A stretch of DNA of 64,000 nucleotides, taken from Pseudomonas sp. BMS12 (GTDB taxonomy: Bacteria > Pseudomonadota > Gammaproteobacteria > Pseudomonadales > Pseudomonadaceae). Position 1 is the stretch's first letter, and every line of letters begins with the position of its first letter. Both the position numbers and the translations under genes were made by a program. Under the pieces are notes generated by a model. That model was not told the origin of the DNA. It saw nothing but the letters and a program-made list of their open reading frames with translations, and ran no database searches. The stretch is taken from contig NZ_LSOF01000010.1 of NCBI RefSeq assembly GCF_001592875.1, positions 43,482 to 107,481 of the forward strand, given 5' to 3'. Below, piece by piece: positions 18,532-26,619 of this stretch.

Positions 18532-19992
18532 TCACCCTCTGGCCAGCTCCTGCCGCACCCGCGGCGCCAGCAACTCTCCGGCGACCGCCAGCACACCGAT
18601 GGCACCGGCGATCCAGTACCACTTGGCAATCGGATCGAAGCCCAGCCAGCCGAGGGCATGCAGGAACACGATACCGATCAGCACCGGGCTGACGTAACGC
18701 ACCATGAACAGCCACAGCGCGTAGCCCAGCGGCGGCAGGTTCAGCTCGTCGCGCATCACCTCGCTGCGCAGGCAGTAGCCGGCGAGGATCACCATGCCGA
18801 TGCCACCCAGCGGCATCATCCAGCGCGAGGTCAGGTAGTCCAGCCAGTCGAACAGGTTCTTGCCGCCCGGCGTCCAGCCCGCCATGACGTTGAACGAGAG
18901 CATGGCCAGCAGGCTGATCAGCAACAGCACCACGCCGGCACCGGTGGCGGCCTTGGCTCGGCTGATGCCGTGCTTCTCGTTGAGGTAGGCGACGGTGGCT
19001 TCGACCAGGGAGATCGCCGAGGTCAACGCGGCGATGGACACCATGGCGAAGAACAGCACGCCGAAGAAGGTGCCGAACGGCATCTGCTGGAACGCCAGCG
19101 GCAGGCTCATAAAGATCAGCCCCGGTCCTGCGCTCGGGCTCAGGCCGTTGGCGAAGATGATCGGGAAGATCGCCAGGCCGGCGAGCAGCGCCACCAGGGT
19201 ATCGGCGATGGCGACGACGAAGGTGGTGCGCGCCACCGACTGGCCGTCCGGCAGGTAGGAGCCGTAGATGAGGATGGCGCCAGAGGCCAGGCTGAGGGTG
19301 AAGAAGGCATGGCCCAGGGCGGCCAGCAGCGCTTCGCCGGTGATCTTCGAGGCATCGAAGGTGAACAGGAAATCCACCCCGGCACTGAAACTGCCGCTGC
19401 TGTAGGCATAGCCAACCAGGATCAGCAGCATCACGGCCAGGCCCGGCATCATCCAGCTCACCGAGCGTTCGATACCCTTCTGCACGCCCTTGGCCACGAT
19501 GAACAGGGTCAGCAGCGCCACCAGCAGGCTCCAGCCGCCGAGCTGCCAGGGGTTGGCATTGTGCGCCTCGAACACGCCACCGAGCGCCTCGACGCTGGTG
19601 GCGGCGAGCGAGCCATCAAGCATCTTCCACGTATAGGCGAAGGCCCAGCTGGCGGCGACCACGTAGAAACACAGGATCATGAAGCCGGCGACCATGGCCA
19701 TCAGCCCCACGCCACGCCACAGCGGGTGCGCCCCGCCCTCGCGCGCGACCCGCGCCACCGCGTCCAGCGGGCTGCCACGGCCACGGCGACCGAGGGCGAT
19801 CTCGGTCATCATCACCGGAATGCCGATGGCCAGGATGCAGGCCAGGTACATCAGGACGAAGGCGCCACCGCCGTATTCGCCGGTGATGTAGGGAAACTTC
19901 CAGATGTTGCCCAGGCCCACGGCGGAGCCGGTGGCGGCGAGGATGAAGCCCCAGCGCGAGAGCCAGAGGTTCTTCGGTTTTTCACGGGTCAT
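18532..19992 (-). CDS. Sodium-dependent (NSS family) amino acid transporter
   Basis: A 486-residue member of the neurotransmitter:sodium symporter family (LeuT/TnaT/MhsT-like), with TM1 signature WGFILAATGSAVGLGNIWKFPY holding the Na+ and substrate-binding unwound segment, and about 12 membrane helices. Bacterial members import hydrophobic or aromatic amino acids with Na+. It lies 71 bases downstream of the Leu/Phe-type amino acid dehydrogenase on the same strand, which suggests that it supplies that enzyme. A GC hairpin between the two genes could lower its expression relative to the dehydrogenase. The C-terminal end MRQELARG-like tail is hydrophilic. Confidence 0.9.
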   Translation of the reverse strand: MTREKPKNLWLSRWGFILAATGSAVGLGNIWKFPYITGEYGGGAFVLMYLACILAIGIPVMMTEIALGRRGRGSPLDAVARVAREGGAHPLWRGVGLMAMVAGFMILCFYVVAASWAFAYTWKMLDGSLAATSVEALGGVFEAHNANPWQLGGWSLLVALLTLFIVAKGVQKGIERSVSWMMPGLAVMLLILVGYAYSSGSFSAGVDFLFTFDASKITGEALLAALGHAFFTLSLASGAILIYGSYLPDGQSVARTTFVVAIADTLVALLAGLAIFPIIFANGLSPSAGPGLIFMSLPLAFQQMPFGTFFGVLFFAMVSIAALTSAISLVEATVAYLNEKHGISRAKAATGAGVVLLLISLLAMLSFNVMAGWTPGGKNLFDWLDYLTSRWMMPLGGIGMVILAGYCLRSEVMRDELNLPPLGYALWLFMVRYVSPVLIGIVFLHALGWLGFDPIAKWYWIAGAIGVLAVAGELLAPRVRQELARG

Positions 19993-20029
19993 GCGTCACC
20001 TGCTTGTTGTTGTGTGTGACGGAAGGAAT

Positions 20030-20052
20030 GCGCCGCCGCACGCCGGCGGCGC
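20030..20052 (-). promoter_or_regulatory. Intercistronic GC hairpin between dehydrogenase and NSS transporter genes
   Basis: Arms GCGCCGCCG and CGGCGGCGC flank a five-base loop. It has no U-tract, so partial termination or 3'-end protection of the dehydrogenase message is more likely than full termination. Confidence 0.5.
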
Positions 20053-20063
20053 GGTTGATCGGG

Positions 20064-21119
20064 TCAGGCGCGGCCGAGGATCTCGCGGGCCATGCGATCG
20101 GCAACCGCCGTGGTGGTCGCGCCTTCGGCTGCGGCGCGGCGGAAGATCTCGTCGAGGGTCGTTTCGATACCTTCGATATGCGCCTTGAGCTGCTCGGTGC
20201 TGCCGCCGGTGCGCTCGTAGCACACGTCGATGATGCCGCCGGCGTTGATCGCGTAGTCCGGCGCGTACAGGCAGTCGCGCCGGCGCAGCTGCTCGGCCAG
20301 TTCCGGGCTGGCCAGCTGGTTGTTGGCGGCACCGGCGATGATCGGTGCGCGCAGCGCTTCCAGGGTCTGCGGGTTGACGATGGCACCGAGGGCGCAAGGC
20401 GCGAACACGTCGACGTCGAGGCCAAAGATGTCGTGCTGGCTTACCGCCTGGGCACCCAGTTGCTCGACGGCGCGGCGCTGGTTGGCCTCGAAGATGTCGG
20501 TCACCCACAGTTCGGCGCCGGCATCCTTGAGGTGCTTGGCCAGACCGAAGCCGACCTGGCCGACGCCCTGGATCGCTACCTTCAGACCTTTGAGGTCGGT
20601 ACGACCGAGGCGATGGCGCACCGCCGCGCGAATGCCGACAAACACGCCGTAGGCGGTGGACGGCGACGGATCGCCATCGCGGGTGCCGCCACCGAAGGCC
20701 TCGCGTTGGCCGGCGCCGGCCACATGGCGGGTGCGCTGGGCCATGATCTGCATCTCGGCCACGCCGGTACCCGAGTCGGCGGCGGTGATGTAGCGCCCGC
20801 CGAGCTTGTCAACGAAGTCGCCCATGGCCTGGAACAGCGCCTGGCTCTTGCCATTGCGCGGGTCGCCGATGATCACCGCCTTGCCGCCGCCCAGCGGCAA
20901 GCGCGCCAGGGCCGATTTGTAGGTCATGCCGCGCGACAAACGCAGCACGTCGCGCAGCGCTTCCTCGTCGCTGGCGTAGTTCCACATGCGGCAGCCGCCG
21001 AGAGCCGGCCCCAGGGTGGTGTCGTGCACGGCGATGATGGCCTTGAGGCCGCTGGCCTGGTCGTGGCCGTAGACCACCTGTTCGTGATGGTCGAAGTCGA
21101 TATGGGTGAAGACGGACAT
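20064..21119 (-). CDS. Leu/Phe/Val-type amino acid dehydrogenase
   Basis: A 351-residue Glu/Leu/Phe/Val dehydrogenase-family enzyme. Visible are the glycine-rich substrate region [13 protein letters not shown] with the catalytic lysine, the second catalytic region [13 protein letters not shown], and the NAD-binding Rossmann motif [17 protein letters not shown] near residue 185. Family reaction: reversible NAD-dependent oxidative deamination of branched-chain or aromatic amino acids to 2-oxoacids. In this setting, next to a hydrophobic amino acid transporter and an arylpyruvate ferredoxin oxidoreductase, it would feed 2-oxoacids to the latter. Leucine versus phenylalanine preference cannot be decided by reading. 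GAGGAAACAGC precedes the ATG. Confidence 0.9.
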   Translation of the reverse strand: MSVFTHIDFDHHEQVVYGHDQASGLKAIIAVHDTTLGPALGGCRMWNYASDEEALRDVLRLSRGMTYKSALARLPLGGGKAVIIGDPRNGKSQALFQAMGDFVDKLGGRYITAADSGTGVAEMQIMAQRTRHVAGAGQREAFGGGTRDGDPSPSTAYGVFVGIRAAVRHRLGRTDLKGLKVAIQGVGQVGFGLAKHLKDAGAELWVTDIFEANQRRAVEQLGAQAVSQHDIFGLDVDVFAPCALGAIVNPQTLEALRAPIIAGAANNQLASPELAEQLRRRDCLYAPDYAINAGGIIDVCYERTGGSTEQLKAHIEGIETTLDEIFRRAAAEGATTTAVADRMAREILGRA

Positions 21120-21168
21120 GCTGTTTCCTCAAATCTAGGCACGCCAAACGGCTGCCCTCAGTGGTCCT

Positions 21169-21244
21169 GTGGGAGCGGCTTTAGCCGCGATGCTCTTGCG
21201 TTGTTCATTCGCGGCTAAGCGGACTACCGCCCAACCGCTCCCAC
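21169..21244. repeat. REP inverted pair
   Basis: Starts GTGGGAGCGGCTTTAGCCGC, and its inverted half ends CCGCCCAACCGCTCCCAC with the same insertion as the copy at 18282-18365. It lies in the gap between the dehydrogenase start and the oxidoreductase terminator. Confidence 0.85.
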
Positions 21245-21280
21245 AAAGCACTTCAAAGGCATTCGTGGGCTTGGGGATGT

Positions 21281-21322
21281 AAAAGGCCGTCCTCTCCCCT
21301 CAGGGGAAAGGCAGAGGACGGC
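21281..21322 (-). terminator. Rho-independent terminator of the ferredoxin oxidoreductase gene
   Basis: Read on the minus strand, GCCGTCCTCT and AGAGGACGGC form the stem, an internal CCCCTGAGGGG caps it, and CTTTT follows. It is 13 bases after the stop codon. Confidence 0.8.
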
Positions 21323-21334
21323 AAGGGTGACGCG

Positions 21335-24300
21335 TTAGGCGGCCGGTTCGAACAGCTGCACCGCGGCGATCTCGCTGACCAGCAAACGTGCCTTGAGCTG
21401 CTTGGCCTGCTCGCGTACCTGGGCCACGGCATGCTCCTTGACGTGGCCGTAGCCGCGGATCTGCTCCGGCAGTTCGGCCAGGGCCACGGCAGTGCGGTAG
21501 TTGTCCGGGCGCAGCTCCTTGAGCAGCAGCTCGACCAGCTCTTCGTATTCCTCGATCAGCTCGCGCTCGACCTTGCGCTCGGCGCTGTGGCCGAACGGAT
21601 CGAGCAGGCTGCCGCGCAGGAACTTGAAGCGCGCCAGCACGCCGAAGGCCTTGAGCACCCACGGCCCGAACTCGCGCTTGATCGGCGCGCCGGTGCGCGC
21701 ATCGGGCCTGGCCAGCCAGCTCGGCGCCAGGTGGAAGTGCAGGCGGTAGTCGCCCTCGAACTGCGCCTCCAGTTGCTGGCGGAAGCTCGGCTCGCTGTAC
21801 AGCCGCGCCACTTCGTACTCGTCCTTGTAGGCCAGCAGCTTGAAGTAGTAGCGCGCCACGGCACGGCTCAGGGCGTGGTCGGTACTGCTGTCGGCCTGGC
21901 GCACGCGCTCGACCAGGCTCAGGTAACGCTGCGCGTAATCCGCATCCTGGTAGGCGGTCAGGCGCTGCATGCGGTCGGCAACGATTTCCTCGAAGGTTTC
22001 GCAGCGCGGCGCTTCCGGGCTCTTCGGCGTGGCCAGCTGCTCCACGGCGGCCAGGTCATGGGCGGCGCGGCGGCCCCAGAGGAAGGCCTGCTGGTTGAGC
22101 GGGATGGACACGCCGTTGAGCTCGATAGCCTTGTCGATGGCCTCGGCGGACACCGGCACCAAACCTTTCTGGTAGGCGTAGCCGAGCATGAACAGGTTGC
22201 TGGCGATGGTGTCACCGAGCAGCGCGGTGGCCAGGCGAGTGGCGTCGACGAAGTGGGTCTTGCCCTCGCCCACCGCTTCCACCAGCGCCTCGCGCATGGC
22301 CGCACCGGGCACCTGGGCGTCCGGGTTGCGGGTGAACTCGGCGGTGGCCGCCTCATGGCTGTTGACCACTGCATGGGCGATCTTGTCGTTGAGCTTGGCC
22401 AGCGACTCCTCGCCGGCTGCCACCACCAGGTCGCAGGCCAGCAACAGGTCGGTCTCGCCGGCGGCGATGCGCACGGCGTAGATATCGTCCTGCTTGGCGG
22501 CGATGCGGATATGACTGATCACCGGACCGAATTTCTGCGCCAGGCCCGCCTGGTCGAGCACGGTGCAACCCTTGCCTTCCAGGTGCGCGGCCATGCCCAG
22601 CAGCGCACCGACGGTGGTCACACCACTGCCGCCGACACCCGGCAGGAGGATATTCCACGGCCGCGCTAGATCCGGTAGGCGCGGTTCCGGCAGCGCCACG
22701 AACAGCGCCTTGGCGCCCAGCGCCTCGGGCTTGCGCAGGCCACCGCCGTGCACGGTGACGAAGCTCGGGCAGAAGCCCTCGACGCAGGAGAAGTCCTTGT
22801 TGCAGGCGTTCTGATCGATCTGCCGCTTGCGCCCCAGCTCGGTTTCCAGCGGCAACACGGACAGGCAGTTGGACTTCACGCTGCAGTCGCCACAGCCCTC
22901 GCACACCGACGGGTTGATGAAGGCACGCTTCTGCGGGTCGACCAGCTTGCCGCGCTTGCGCCGGCGGCGCTTCTCGGTGGCGCAGGTCTGGTCATACAGA
23001 ATCACCGTAGTGCCCTTGATCTCGCGCAGCTCGCGCTGCACGGCATCCAGCTCGCGGCGATGATGGAAGGTAACGATCGGCGCGAAGGTGGCGCGGGTCG
23101 GGTACTTGTCCGGCTCGTCGCTGACCAGGGCGATGCGTTTGACGCCCTCGGCGTAGACCTGCTGGCTGAGCTGGTCGATGCGCAGCTCGCCGTCGATCGG
23201 CTGGCCGCCGGTCATGGCCACCGCATCGTTGTAGAGGATCTTGTAGGTGATGTTGACCCCGGAGGCCACGGCAGCGCGCAGGGCCAGGTGGCCGGAGTGG
23301 AAGTAGGTGCCGTCGCCGAGGTTCTGGAACACGTGCGGGGTGTCGGTGAACGGCGCCTGGCCGATCCAGGTGACGCCCTCGCCGCCCATCTGGGTGAAGG
23401 TGTCGGTGTTGCGGTCCATCCACTGGGTCATGTAGTGGCAGCCGATGCCGCCGAGGGCCCGGCTGCCTTCCGGCAGCTGGGTGGAACTGTTGTGCGGGCA
23501 GCCCGAGCAGAAGTGCGGGGTGCGCTTGGTGTCGTGCTTCGGTGCTGCCAGCGCCGCTTCCTTGGCAGCGAGGAAGGCCAGGCGCTCCTCGATCTGCGGG
23601 CTGGTGTAGATCGGCGCCAGGCGCTTGGCGATCACCCGAGCGATCATTGCCGGGGTCAGCTCGGCCAGGTTGGGCAGCAGCGAGTTGCCCTCCTCGTCGA
23701 ACTCGCCGACCACCCGCGGGCGCTTGCCGACCGGCCAGTTGTACAGCTGGCCGGTGAGCTGGTCCTCGATGATGCTGCGCTTCTCCTCGACCACTAGGAT
23801 CTCGTCCAGGCCCTCGGCGAAGTTGTGCACGGACACCGGCTCCAGCGGCCAGCTCATGCCGATCTTCAGCACGCGCAGGCCAACCTTCGCGCACAGCTCC
23901 TCGTCCAGTCCCAGGTCATCCAGAGCCTGGCGCACGTCGAGGTAGGACTTGCCGGTGGTGATGATGCCCAGGCGCGGGTTGGGCGAGTCCAGCTTGATCT
24001 GGTCGAGCTTGTTGGCCAGGGCAAAGGCCCGGGCGGCGTAGATCTTGTACTGGTTGAGGCGTTTTTCCTGGGCCAGGGGCGGGTCCGGCCAGCGGATATG
24101 CACGCCGTCTTCCGGCAGCTGGAAATCGGTCGGCAGCTTGACCTCGACGCGCAGCGGGTCGACGTCCACCACGGCGGAGGAATCGACGTTCTCGGCGATG
24201 GTCTTCAGCGCCACCCAGCAGCCGCTGTAGCGCGACAGCTCCCAGCCGAGGATGCCGTAGTCGAGGATTTCCTGGACGTTGGCCGGATTCAGCACCGGCA

Positions 24301-24802
24301 TCGACGCGGCGATAAAGGCATGCTCGCTCTGGTGGGCGATGGTCGAGGACTTGCAGCCATGGTCGTCGCCGGCCAGCACCAGCACGCCGCCGTGTTCTGA
24401 GACACCCGCCGAGTTGCCGTGTTTGAACACATCGCCACTGCGATCCACGCCCGGGCCCTTGCCGTACCACATGGCGAACACGCCGTCATAGCGCGCCCCG
24501 GGGAACAGGTTGGCCTGCTGGCTGCCCCATACGGCGGTGGCGCCCAACTCTTCGTTGACGCCCGGCTGGAAGTGGATGTGGTTGTCCTGGAGGAATTGCT
24601 TGGCTTCCCACAGGCTCTTGTCCAACCCACCGAGCGGCGAGCCGCGGTAGCCGGAGATGAAGCAGGCGGTGTTGAGGCCATGGGCAGTGTCACGCTGCTT
24701 CTGCAGCATGGGCAGGCGGGTCAGCGCCTGGGTGCCGGTCAGGTAAAGCCGGCCAGTGGCTACACGGTACTTGTCGTCCAGACGGATTTCGGCCAGAGAC
24801 AT
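21335..24802 (-). CDS. Fused indolepyruvate/arylpyruvate:ferredoxin oxidoreductase
   Basis: A 1155-residue single-chain 2-oxoacid:ferredoxin oxidoreductase. Residues about 1-600 are the pyrimidine and TPP domains (GYRGSPLGGLD; CSGCPHNSS; GIGCHYMTQW; MGGEGVTWIGQAPF). About 633-690 is a ferredoxin-like cysteine segment (CEGCGDCSVKSNC and later CNKDFSCVEGFCPSF). About 720-900 is the gamma-type domain (GVGGSGVTTVGALLG), followed by a C-terminal helical part. The family oxidatively decarboxylates indolepyruvate, phenylpyruvate or 4-hydroxyphenylpyruvate to the arylacetyl-CoA, reducing ferredoxin. It is downstream of an Lrp-type regulator on the opposite strand and next to an amino acid dehydrogenase, consistent with amino acid catabolism. 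All regions are in frame; no truncation is seen. Confidence 0.9.
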   Translation of the reverse strand: MSLAEIRLDDKYRVATGRLYLTGTQALTRLPMLQKQRDTAHGLNTACFISGYRGSPLGGLDKSLWEAKQFLQDNHIHFQPGVNEELGATAVWGSQQANLFPGARYDGVFAMWYGKGPGVDRSGDVFKHGNSAGVSEHGGVLVLAGDDHGCKSSTIAHQSEHAFIAASMPVLNPANVQEILDYGILGWELSRYSGCWVALKTIAENVDSSAVVDVDPLRVEVKLPTDFQLPEDGVHIRWPDPPLAQEKRLNQYKIYAARAFALANKLDQIKLDSPNPRLGIITTGKSYLDVRQALDDLGLDEELCAKVGLRVLKIGMSWPLEPVSVHNFAEGLDEILVVEEKRSIIEDQLTGQLYNWPVGKRPRVVGEFDEEGNSLLPNLAELTPAMIARVIAKRLAPIYTSPQIEERLAFLAAKEAALAAPKHDTKRTPHFCSGCPHNSSTQLPEGSRALGGIGCHYMTQWMDRNTDTFTQMGGEGVTWIGQAPFTDTPHVFQNLGDGTYFHSGHLALRAAVASGVNITYKILYNDAVAMTGGQPIDGELRIDQLSQQVYAEGVKRIALVSDEPDKYPTRATFAPIVTFHHRRELDAVQRELREIKGTTVILYDQTCATEKRRRRKRGKLVDPQKRAFINPSVCEGCGDCSVKSNCLSVLPLETELGRKRQIDQNACNKDFSCVEGFCPSFVTVHGGGLRKPEALGAKALFVALPEPRLPDLARPWNILLPGVGGSGVTTVGALLGMAAHLEGKGCTVLDQAGLAQKFGPVISHIRIAAKQDDIYAVRIAAGETDLLLACDLVVAAGEESLAKLNDKIAHAVVNSHEAATAEFTRNPDAQVPGAAMREALVEAVGEGKTHFVDATRLATALLGDTIASNLFMLGYAYQKGLVPVSAEAIDKAIELNGVSIPLNQQAFLWGRRAAHDLAAVEQLATPKSPEAPRCETFEEIVADRMQRLTAYQDADYAQRYLSLVERVRQADSSTDHALSRAVARYYFKLLAYKDEYEVARLYSEPSFRQQLEAQFEGDYRLHFHLAPSWLARPDARTGAPIKREFGPWVLKAFGVLARFKFLRGSLLDPFGHSAERKVERELIEEYEELVELLLKELRPDNYRTAVALAELPEQIRGYGHVKEHAVAQVREQAKQLKARLLVSEIAAVQLFEPAA

Positions 24803-24834
24803 GGGGCGCTCCTTTTATTCTTGTGTGAGCGAGA

Positions 24835-24853
24835 CGACCTTTCTTGGAGGTCG
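24835..24853 (-). promoter_or_regulatory. Leader hairpin of the oxidoreductase gene
   Basis: CGACC-N9-GGTCG lies about 35 bases upstream of the oxidoreductase start, in its probable leader. The surrounding region to 24999 also contains a pyrimidine run (24920-24940), leaving room for divergent promoters. Confidence 0.35.
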
Positions 24854-24947
24854 CCGTTAAGCCTGACGCGGGGTCACCACGACAGGCCGGATGGGCAAAA
24901 CTATGACCGAGGAGTTCTGGATTTTTCTTTCTTTTTTTGTGCCTACA

Positions 24948-24975
24948 GCGGAATACTGCGCATGAGTTATTCCGC
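24948..24975. promoter_or_regulatory. Candidate Lrp/AsnC-type operator
   Basis: A perfect inverted repeat GCGGAATA-N12-TATTCCGC lies 25 bases before the Lrp-type regulator start and between two divergent genes. Size and symmetry fit Lrp-family sites. Binding by the adjacent regulator is inference. Confidence 0.55.
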
Positions 24976-24999
24976 CATGACGAACAAAGAGAAAAATTC

Positions 25000-25467
25000 A
25001 TGCAGGAAAAGCTGAGCCCCATCGACCGCCGCATTCTTCGCCTGCTGCAGCACAACGCCGACCTCTCCGCCGCCGAGATCGCCGAGAAGGTGGAGCTGTC
25101 GCAATCGCCCTGCTGGCGCCGCATCCACCGCATGCAGGAGGAAGGGCTGATCGAACGCAAGGTCGCCCTGCTCAACCCGCAGAAGCTCGGCCTGGGCATG
25201 ACGGTGTTCGTGGATATCAAGCTGTCGGCCCATGGCCGCAACAACCTGGAAGAGTTCGAGGAAGCGGTGGTCGGCTACCCGCAGGTGCTGGAGTGCCACA
25301 CCATGGCCGGCGGCTCGGACTACCTGCTCAAAGTGGTGGCCAGGGACATTGCCGACTATGAGCGCTTCCTGCGCGACCATCTGTTGCAGCGGCCGCATGT
25401 GCAGGAGGCGCATTCGCATATTGCGATGAGTGTGGTGAAGAGGACTACGGAGTTGCCGTTGGATTGA
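25000..25467 (+). CDS. Lrp/AsnC-family transcriptional regulator
   Basis: A 155-residue regulator with an N-terminal AsnC-type helix-turn-helix (LSPIDRRILRLLQHNADLSAAEIAEKVELSQSPCWRRIHRM, residues about 5-45, given here only as its boundaries LSPIDRR to WRRIHRM) and a C-terminal RAM/effector domain with HTMAGGSDYLLKVVARDI. Lrp-family proteins usually respond to an amino acid and regulate the divergent catabolic or transport gene; here the divergent gene is the arylpyruvate ferredoxin oxidoreductase. A perfect inverted repeat just upstream is the likely operator. The ATG at 25000 is the start that places the HTH at the normal distance; an earlier TTG-type extension is not family-like. Confidence 0.9.
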   Translation: MQEKLSPIDRRILRLLQHNADLSAAEIAEKVELSQSPCWRRIHRMQEEGLIERKVALLNPQKLGLGMTVFVDIKLSAHGRNNLEEFEEAVVGYPQVLECHTMAGGSDYLLKVVARDIADYERFLRDHLLQRPHVQEAHSHIAMSVVKRTTELPLD

Positions 25468-25472
25468 CGATC

Positions 25473-25501
25473 AAAAACGCCCGGCAATACCGGGCGTTTT
25501 T
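25473..25501. terminator. Rho-independent terminator after the Lrp-type gene
   Basis: AAAAACGCCCGG-CAATA-CCGGGCGTTTTT is a short GC stem with A and T runs on each side, 5 bases after the stop codon. Confidence 0.92.
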
Positions 25502-25606
25502 CATGAGGTGAATCACGACCTAGTCGAGAACACCTTGCCAAGTGCGCCGGAGCTATTCGGCAAGAGCCATATCGAACTCTGCGTTATCAACTCAAGGCCG
25601 ATCAAA

Positions 25607-25819
25607 TCAGAACGTTTTAGGTTCCGAGTGTTGATATGAGCCGCCAGTCATGCACTTCTCAACTAGGCTTTCTCGATCCTTATTATCGGGAAGAGACTTC
25701 CAATAGTCAGGCTGACAATGCTCGGAAGATGGTTCGTATGAAGCGGATTTGTCATCGTCGTCTTGGCATCCAGCCAGTAGGATTGTGGAGAGTAGGCAAA
25801 TACAAACTGCGTGCTTCAT
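25607..25819 (-). CDS. Small lipoprotein, TrbK/entry-exclusion-like
   Basis: A 70-residue protein with a clear lipoprotein signal: MKHAVCICLLSTILLAGC, lipobox LAGC with Cys18 as the lipidation site, followed by an acidic stretch (QDDDDK). The mature part has EHCQPDYW, a central RESLVEKC and a GGSYQHS end. This Cys/Arg-Leu/Cys/Gly-Ser pattern resembles small TrbK-type entry-exclusion lipoproteins of conjugative plasmids as I remember them; the similarity is short and should be treated as tentative. AAGGAAGGATCC upstream provides a ribosome-binding site. Base composition is lower in GC than its neighbours, and no conjugation gene is present nearby, so it may be a relic or an unrelated envelope lipoprotein. 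Confidence 0.7.
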   Translation of the reverse strand: MKHAVCICLLSTILLAGCQDDDDKSASYEPSSEHCQPDYWKSLPDNKDRESLVEKCMTGGSYQHSEPKTF

Positions 25820-25896
25820 GAGGATCCTTCCTTTTGAATGGGCGCGCTTTATAGCAATCGAGCCTTACGCTCGCAGTGAGCCATCACACACTTGAT

Positions 25897-25950
25897 GGAA
25901 AGGGAACATTTTTATTTTCCAACGAGGAAAAGGGGACGGATTTATTTTCC
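25897..25950. repeat. Direct repeat GGAAAGGGAACATTTTTATT / GGAAAAGGGGACGGATTTAT
   Basis: Two imperfect copies of a 24-25 base unit (25897-25920 and 25926-25950), each ending TTTATTTTCC, are separated by five bases. From memory, sequences of the type AAAAGGGGACAGATTTATTTT are dispersed in many proteobacteria and occur near REP-associated (IS200-like) transposase genes; no such gene is visible here. Confidence 0.7.
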
Positions 25951-25959
25951 GGTGCAATG

Positions 25960-26240
25960 CGCTGAATGCCCTTCCCCCTTTCGCCCTCACGGCGAGTCAC
26001 TTGCTCTTGTTTGCCCAAGAGAAAGTAACCAAAGAGAAGGCCACCCCTACATCCGGGTCTGGCCTGCGGCCAGACTTCCCTCCTTCCGGTGCCGCTCCGG
26101 GGGCCGGCGTACAAGGGGCGCCCAGCCGTCTCGCCGCATCCCTGCGGCTCGTCCCCCTGCGCAACACCTCCACTCGGCCTTCTGACGGGGACTTGGGCTC
26201 CGAGGTGCCTGGTGGATTCTGTCGATGTGCAGAACCGTTA
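25960..26240. repeat. Probable dispersed noncoding repeat, often mis-called as short genes
   Basis: The stretch from CCCTTTCGCCCTCACGGCGA through AGAAAGTAACCAAAGAGAAG to GACGGGGACTTGGGCTCCGA resembles a common intergenic repeat of pseudomonads and related bacteria (recalled, not searched). Its several overlapping short open frames are rich in Arg, Ser and Pro and lack ribosome-binding sites, so I do not call a gene. With the flanking elements it fills most of an 800-base gene-free gap (25820-26619). Confidence 0.5.
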
Positions 26241-26243
26241 TTT

Positions 26244-26405
26244 GTAGGAGGGGCCTTGGCCGCGATATGGCCACTTCACGGATAGTCGCGGCCAAGGCCC
26301 CTCCTACACGGTTAGTGCGCGTGTTTATGGCTTTGTGGGAGCGGCTTTAGCCGCGATGAAACCTACTCCTCAGTTGCCGGCTATCGCGGCTGAAGCCGCT
26401 CCCAC
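26244..26405. repeat. Two adjacent REP inverted pairs of two types
   Basis: Pair one (26244-26308) is the GTAGGAGGGGCCTTGGCCGC type with a fully complementary mate GCGGCCAAGGCCCCTCCTAC. Pair two (26335-26405) is the GTGGGAGCGGCTTTAGCCGC type with mate GCGGCTGAAGCCGCTCCCAC. They are separated by 26 bases. Confidence 0.9.
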
Positions 26406-26407
26406 GA

Positions 26408-26619
26408 GTAGCATGATGCGCTGGTGCTCAGACTTTCAGGCAGCGCCAAACGCCCCTTCAGGAGGGTAAGCGGAATCGTTGTGGAAGGGGTTGAGCCGCA
26501 TGGATGCCGCGAGAGCGACGATGGGCCATGAATGGCCCTTCTCCGCATCAGCCAAGACAAGGCAGTACTGCGCTGGCATGCTACGGCGACACCATCCCCA
26601 AGCACTATGAGTGCCCCTT
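26408..26619. other. Gene-free stretch before the DUF4239-like gene
   Basis: About 210 bases with no convincing coding signal. The part around TTGTGGAAGGGGTTGAGCCG (26479-26498) and GATGGGCCATGAATGGCCCT (26520-26539) looks like another sequence often found in pseudomonad intergenic regions. No clear promoter boxes were identified, although the promoter of the next gene must lie here. Confidence 0.4.

Noticed and set aside
25607..25819. Considered as a chance frame rather than a lipoprotein
   Set aside because: Kept as a gene because it has a perfect lipobox, a strong ribosome-binding site and a plausible family pattern. Only the TrbK link is uncertain.
25892..26295. Several overlapping open frames of 75-97 codons
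   Set aside because: They lie in a dispersed intergenic repeat and have no ribosome-binding sites; products are Arg/Pro/Ser-rich without a fold.
26244..26405. Considered as a CRISPR-like array because of similar repeated units
   Set aside because: The units are inverted hairpin pairs of different stem types with no regular spacers or cas genes.
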